From: Alkalibacterium subtropicum
Lineage (GTDB): Bacteria > Bacillota > Bacilli > Lactobacillales > Carnobacteriaceae_A
NCBI RefSeq assembly: GCF_900112455.1
Contig: NZ_FOLT01000016.1
Coordinates: 1-35,616, forward strand
Direction: 5' to 3'
DNA length: 35,616 bases
Below the pieces are notes generated by a model. It searched no databases. It was given only the letters and a program-made list of their open reading frames with translations, and had not been told where the DNA came from. Position numbers and translations under genes: made by a program. How positions within the stretch are numbered: position 1 is the stretch's first letter; every line of letters starts with the position of its first letter. This document shows positions 31,891 to 35,616 of the stretch, in pieces.

Positions 31891-32179
31891 GATTCGAACA
31901 GGCTGCTTCCTGCCTCAAAACGGGTGGCGCAGCAGGAGCTCTTCACCCTATCGCGCTTATTGATCCAGCCTTGTTAACACTTATAGAGTAAGTGTACCAA
32001 TTCTTGGGAGATATTGCTTAACTGGACGTTTCCCTCTATTAAATGGTCTGAATCAGTTTCGGATAATCAAGTCAGACTGTTTCCTTATGGAAGAATGATT
32101 ATCTTAATAAAAAAGCGTCGATCGAGCATCGTTTGTTTGATCGTTTCAATCGTATTTTTAAAATTTCATACTTTCAGAG

Positions 32180-32197
32180 TGTAAAGAATGTGTAAAA
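32180..32197 (-). promoter_or_regulatory. PhoP-like direct-repeat box, copy 2
   Basis: The minus strand reads TTTACA-CATTC-TTTACA with the same spacing. On the plus strand it is TGTAAAG-AA-TGTGTAAA, about 80 bp before the ChrA-type gene. It differs from copy 1 mainly in the spacer. Confidence 0.45.
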
Positions 32198-32278
32198 TAT
32201 GATAAAACATAAGATTTCCTCTTCCTGATTCACTTCCCATATCTTATACTTGAATAATGCAAAAAGGAGGATCTTATT

Positions 32279-33466
32279 TTGAATAACTCGAATACAATGG
32301 CTCCCTCGACAAGCGCATTTTTAAAGGATATTTTCATTTGTTCCCTCGGTGCCTTTGGCGGGCCAGAGGCTCACTACAGTGTGTTCACTGAACAGCTGGT
32401 CATAAAGAAGAAGTATTTAACAGAAGAAGACCTGGTCGAGCTCATGGCGCTATGTGCTTTTCTCCCAGGACCAAGCAGCACGCAGACGATCGTAGCGATC
32501 GGTCATAAAACAGGCGGCCCTCTACTGGCTTTGCTTACTATGCTGGTGTGGGCACTTCCCGCGTTAACTATCATGACAACCTTGTCTTTTCTGTATCAGT
32601 TTTTAAACACACAGAATATTTCCACCGATGTCCTGCGTTTTATCGGACCGATGGCTGTCGGTTTTATTATTTTAGCCTCCTACCGGATCGGCAAGAAAGT
32701 AGCTTTCGATCGACTGACCTTCGTCCTGTTGCTGTTCGGCGGCATCACCACCTACTTCATCCGGGCGGCTTGGATTTTCCCGCTGGTCCTGCTCCTGGGC
32801 GGTCTGGCTTCCCTGCTCATTACAAGGGAAAAGAACTTGTGGTCTAAGGTGAAGCTCGACCCGCCATACCCGTATCTGGCTTTGTTCCTGTTCTTTACCT
32901 TTGGCAGTCTGTTAGCTGCCGCTTTTTTCCAGAACGAACTAGTGAGTCTGTTTGAACGCTTTTACCGCTATGGTTATCTCGTTTTCGGCGGCGGCCAGGT
33001 CGTCATTCCCGTGATGTACACAGAACTGGTCGATGTCTATTCTCTGATGACCAGTCAGCAGTTTCTGACGGGCTACGGTCTCGTTCAGGGTATCCCGGGA
33101 CCCATGTTCAGCTTCAGTGCCTATGCCGGTGGAATGGCTGCACAAGGCGGTACTTTTTTACATCAGATCACAGGCGCTGTAGCCGGAGGGATCGGGATCT
33201 TTTTACCAGGCCTTCTGCTCATCTATTTCGTTTATCCCATGTGGGAAAAATTGAAGCTGATCAAAGGGTTCCGCGTCGCGCTTAAAGGCGTGGCTGCCGT
33301 GGCCGGCGGACTGATCGCTGTAGCTGCGGTGATCCTCACTCAACAAAATGGCGTCAGTCTTGAAAACCTTATTGTTACGCTGGTAACCGTCATTCTTTTA
33401 TATACTAAGAAAGTGCCTGTCCCTCTCATCGTTGCTGGTGTCGTCTTGGCAGGCTTTATCCTGTAA
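32279..33466 (+). CDS. chrA: ChrA-type chromate/anion transporter (two CHR domains)
   Basis: Encodes 395 aa. The first CHR domain has LGAFGGPEAHYSVFTEQLV (about 23-41) and CAFLPGPSSTQTIVAIG (about 59-75); the second repeats the pattern with YLVFGGGQVVIPVM and GYGLVQGIPGPMFSFSAYAG. ChrA proteins export chromate, but most genomic copies have unknown physiological anions. Start is TTG 32279, 8 nt after AAGGAGG. A single gene; no clear terminator follows. The substrate is not certain. Confidence 0.88.
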   Translation: MNNSNTMAPSTSAFLKDIFICSLGAFGGPEAHYSVFTEQLVIKKKYLTEEDLVELMALCAFLPGPSSTQTIVAIGHKTGGPLLALLTMLVWALPALTIMTTLSFLYQFLNTQNISTDVLRFIGPMAVGFIILASYRIGKKVAFDRLTFVLLLFGGITTYFIRAAWIFPLVLLLGGLASLLITREKNLWSKVKLDPPYPYLALFLFFTFGSLLAAAFFQNELVSLFERFYRYGYLVFGGGQVVIPVMYTELVDVYSLMTSQQFLTGYGLVQGIPGPMFSFSAYAGGMAAQGGTFLHQITGAVAGGIGIFLPGLLLIYFVYPMWEKLKLIKGFRVALKGVAAVAGGLIAVAAVILTQQNGVSLENLIVTLVTVILLYTKKVPVPLIVAGVVLAGFIL

Positions 33467-33583
33467 AGTATTTCTCTTACCGTTAACTGATTTAAGAGGG
33501 CGTCTAAAGAAAACAGCCAATTATGACTGACTTTTGACTTTATCCTTAAGAAGAATAAGTTTTTTCACAAAAACGCATGATTT

Positions 33584-33604
33584 CGTACTGAAAGTACGTA
33601 TAAT
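33584..33604 (+). promoter_or_regulatory. Candidate ABC-F gene promoter with adjoining inverted repeat
   Basis: TATAAT (33599-33604) is a perfect -10. The inverted repeat CGTACT-GAA-AGTACG (33584-33598) fills the spacer and could be an operator. No good -35 is seen. The leader would be about 55 nt. Confidence 0.5.
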
Positions 33605-33663
33605 AGGAGTAATGGACTGAGCGTCTATGAGATTAGTATAAGAATAGAGGATTTGATAAATAT

Positions 33664-35292
33664 ATGATTACAGTAACAGACGTAAGCTTACGCTTTTCTG
33701 ACAAAAAACTTTTTGAAGACGTTAATTTAAAATTTGCGAACGACAACTGCTACGGGGTTATCGGAGCCAATGGTGCCGGTAAATCAACTTTCCTGAAAAT
33801 ATTATCCGGAGAGATTTCTCCCACTTCCGGCGACGTGTCGATGCCGAATGATTCGCGTATGGCCGTTTTGAAGCAGAACCACTACGACTATGAAGAATAT
33901 ACTGTCGTAGACACCGTTATCATGGGTCACGAGCGTCTATACAATGTCATGAAAGAGAAAAATGATATCTACATGAAAGCGGACTTCTCTGACGAAGACG
34001 GTATCCGTGTCGCTGAACTTGAAGGGGAGTTCGCCGAACTCAACGGCTGGGAAGCTGAACCGGAAGCCATGACTTTGCTTAAAGGCCTAGGTATTCCTGA
34101 AGAACTGCACAACCAGAAGATGAGCGAACTGACCGGCGGACAGCACGTCAAGGTCTTGCTTGCTCAAGCCTTATTCGGCAAACCCGATGTATTGCTGCTG
34201 GACGAGCCGACAAACGGTCTGGACACGCACTCGATCGCCTGGCTCGAAGACTTCCTGATCAATTTTGAAAATACTGTTATCGTCGTATCCCACGACAGAC
34301 ACTTCTTGAATAAAGTCTGCACGCACATGGTCGACGTCGACTTCGGTCAGATCAGACTGTTCGTCGGTAACTACGATTTCTGGCTGGAATCAAGTCAGTT
34401 GGCTTCTAAAATGGCTGCAGACCAGAACAGCAAGAAAGAAGAAAAAATCAAGGAACTTGAAGCCTTTATCGCACGATTCAGCGCGAACGCGTCGAAATCC
34501 AAGCAGGCCACATCGCGTAAGAAAATGCTTGAAAAAATCACTTTAGATGACATCAAACCATCGTCACGCCGCTATCCGTTCGTCGGTTTCTCGCCGGAAC
34601 GTGAAATCGGGAACGACCTGCTGCGCGTCGAAAACATTTCTAAAACGATCGACGGTAAAAAGGTCCTGGGCAATATTTCCTTTACCCTTTCCCGTGAAGA
34701 CAAGGTCGCCTTTACCAGTATGAGTGATGTCGCGATCACGACACTCTTCAAGATCATTACCGGTGAAATGGAACCCGATACGGGAACGTATCAGTGGGGA
34801 ATCACGACGAAACAGGCTTACCTGCCGAAAGACAACACGAGCGAATTCGAGAACAGCGACTTGACGATCCTCGACTGGCTGAGACAGTACGTCGTCAATA
34901 AGGAAGAGAACGACAATACTTTCCTCAGGAGTTTCCTCGGACGCATGCTGTTTTCCGGTGAAGAAGTCATGAAAGAAGTTTCTGTCTTGTCCGGTGGCGA
35001 AAAAGTCCGCTGTATGCTTTCCAAGCTGATGCTGAGTAAAGCGAACGTGCTGGTTCTTGACGATCCGACCAACCACTTGGATCTGGAATCCATCACAGCA
35101 CTGAATAACGGCCTGATCGATTTCAAAGGCGCTATCCTGTTCGGTTCGCATGACCACCAGTTCATACAGACGCTGGCCAACCGCATTATCGAAATCTCAC
35201 CAAATGGTGTCGTGGACCGTGCCGAAATCACGTACGACGAATTCCTGGAAAATAAAACAGCTCAGGAACAAGTTGCTGCACTTTACGCCTAA
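33664..35292 (+). CDS. ykpA: ABC-F family ATPase (YkpA/YbiT type)
   Basis: Encodes 542 aa without membrane domains: two ATP-binding domains joined by a linker with RFSANASKSKQATSRKKMLEK near 271-291, which contacts the ribosome in ABC-F proteins. Walker A1 is GANGAGKST (34-42) and Walker B1 LLLDEPTN has catalytic Glu181. In domain 2 the Walker A is degenerate (TSMSDVAITT, 351-360) and Walker B is LDDPTNHLD, with Asp467 where the catalytic Glu is expected; the signature LSGGE is intact. ABC-F proteins act at the ribosomal E site in translation control or antibiotic protection. AGAGG lies 13 nt before ATG 33664. A strong terminator follows. Confidence 0.93.
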   Translation: MITVTDVSLRFSDKKLFEDVNLKFANDNCYGVIGANGAGKSTFLKILSGEISPTSGDVSMPNDSRMAVLKQNHYDYEEYTVVDTVIMGHERLYNVMKEKNDIYMKADFSDEDGIRVAELEGEFAELNGWEAEPEAMTLLKGLGIPEELHNQKMSELTGGQHVKVLLAQALFGKPDVLLLDEPTNGLDTHSIAWLEDFLINFENTVIVVSHDRHFLNKVCTHMVDVDFGQIRLFVGNYDFWLESSQLASKMAADQNSKKEEKIKELEAFIARFSANASKSKQATSRKKMLEKITLDDIKPSSRRYPFVGFSPEREIGNDLLRVENISKTIDGKKVLGNISFTLSREDKVAFTSMSDVAITTLFKIITGEMEPDTGTYQWGITTKQAYLPKDNTSEFENSDLTILDWLRQYVVNKEENDNTFLRSFLGRMLFSGEEVMKEVSVLSGGEKVRCMLSKLMLSKANVLVLDDPTNHLDLESITALNNGLIDFKGAILFGSHDHQFIQTLANRIIEISPNGVVDRAEITYDEFLENKTAQEQVAALYA

Positions 35293-35308
35293 ATGATTTG
35301 AATGATGA

Positions 35309-35342
35309 GCACTCACGACCGCGGTCGTGAGTGTTCTTTTTT
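35309..35342 (+). terminator. Terminator of the ABC-F gene
   Basis: GCACTCACGACC (35309-35320) pairs with GGTCGTGAGTGT (35323-35334); six U follow. Confidence 0.93.
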
Positions 35343-35355
35343 GTTTCAGGGAGGA

Positions 35356-35380
35356 AGAAAGAAGCCTGCGGCTTCTTTCT
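35356..35380. repeat. Perfect 11-bp hairpin after the ABC-F terminator
   Basis: AGAAAGAAGCC and GGCTTCTTTCT pair around TGC. It is not followed by a U-tract, so it is not a normal terminator. It stands between the terminator and array F. Confidence 0.6.
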
Positions 35381-35402
35381 ACTGACTTATTGTTAATTGT
35401 GA

Positions 35403-35616
35403 GGTGGATATCCGCCCTTCCTATGGGTTTTTTCTATCTGAAAGGTGAAAGGCGGATATCTACTACTTTTGTGACCTTCGCTGAGTGTATTTTTGTTTGA
35501 CGGGCGGATATCTTCGTCTTTTGTGACCTTCGTGTGCTGACTTCTTTTGTGAAGGGCACGCGCCGGTCGTTTGCGTGACCTCCGGCTCCTCTTTTCTGCT
35601 CTGAAGGGCACGCGCG
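35403..35616. repeat. 52-bp-pitch inverted-arm array F (right window edge)
   Basis: Units start at 35447, 35499, 35551 and 35603, exactly 52 bp apart, with a partial unit (GGTGGATATCCGCCC) before them. The core CTTTTGTGACCTTCG is shared with array A at the left edge, in the same orientation. In the third unit the stem is extended by new pairing bases (CACGC with GCGTG). The array runs past the window end. A 72-codon frame crosses it but changes reading phase each unit, so it is not a gene. Confidence 0.82.

Larger units (their letters stand above)
31784..32278. other. Divergent intergenic region with two PhoP-type direct repeats
   Basis: No gene is visible. It must hold the promoters of the CoA-disulfide reductase gene (minus) and the ChrA-type gene (plus). 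Candidates are weak: TTGATA with a poor -10 near 31835 on the minus strand, and TATACT at 32246-32251 on the plus strand. Two copies of TTTACA-N5-TTTACA are present (next entries). Confidence 0.5.

Noticed and set aside
34564-35157. A 197-codon open frame antisense to the ABC-F gene
   Set aside because: It lies fully inside a well-supported gene, has no ribosome binding site and no family resemblance; a codon-bias shadow.
35393-35611. A 72-codon minus-strand frame at the right edge
   Set aside because: It crosses 52-bp repeat units that shift the frame each time; units are translated in different phases.

Overview
The window is a stretch of a low-GC Gram-positive (Firmicutes) chromosome, most likely Lactobacillales. 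The evidence is the leftward block rsmG-parA-parB-DUF951-ychF-DUF1129, the CadC/CadD pair, a YkpA-type ABC-F protein, strong AGGAGG-type ribosome binding sites and many rho-independent terminators. I lean towards Carnobacteriaceae or a neighbour, by inference only. The rsmG-parA-parB run suggests the replication-origin-proximal part of the chromosome. No rRNA, tRNA, complete insertion sequence or CRISPR-cas locus is visible.

Layout. 1-8.5 kb: a sugar-type oxidoreductase, a cadC-cadD metal operon, a P1B-4 metal ATPase behind a NiCo (czcD) riboswitch with a leader terminator, lrgAB, and an operon of an unknown membrane protein, ccdA and a TlpA/ResA-like thioredoxin. 8.8-14.5 kb: a redox and metal-stress cluster holding an unusual P1B ATPase (CPG instead of CPC), a RIC-like small protein, a stand-alone HMA metallochaperone, an FNR-type regulator and a cupin. 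FNR-type boxes sit at or near -41.5 of five promoters, and three PerR-type boxes surround the cupin promoter region. 14.6-18 kb: deoxynucleoside kinase, ogt, a uronate-dehydrogenase-like SDR and glutamate dehydrogenase. 18.5-23 kb: the chromosome-partition block. 23.2-27 kb: two tandem modules, each a PII-like regulator followed by a CPA2 cation/proton antiporter; the second antiporter carries a frameshift. 27.3-35.3 kb: GNAT, CaCA exchanger, glycerol facilitator, CoA-disulfide reductase-rhodanese fusion, ChrA-type transporter and the ABC-F protein.

The most striking unexplained feature is a set of non-coding arrays in which short inverted arms alternate with a pitch of 50-52 nt (mostly alternating 51/52). 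I see six clear arrays (window start, 6.1, 8.7, 11.0, 18.3 kb and window end) and one decayed candidate at 25.1 kb. They differ in arm sequence but share the pitch. All lie in 3' intergenic space, in most cases directly beyond a rho-independent terminator. Paired arms change together, which implies selection for pairing or for two-fold symmetric protein binding. They resemble enterobacterial REP/BIME arrays in layout but not in sequence.

How the genes may work together: the left half looks like an integrated defence against metals, oxygen and thiol stress (Cd/Zn sensor and exporter, Co/Ni/Fe riboswitch and exporter, FNR regulon with metallochaperone, ATPase and Fe-S repair-like protein, PerR-linked cupin). 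The right half adds ion homeostasis (two PII-like/antiporter modules, a Ca exchanger) and CoA-thiol redox.
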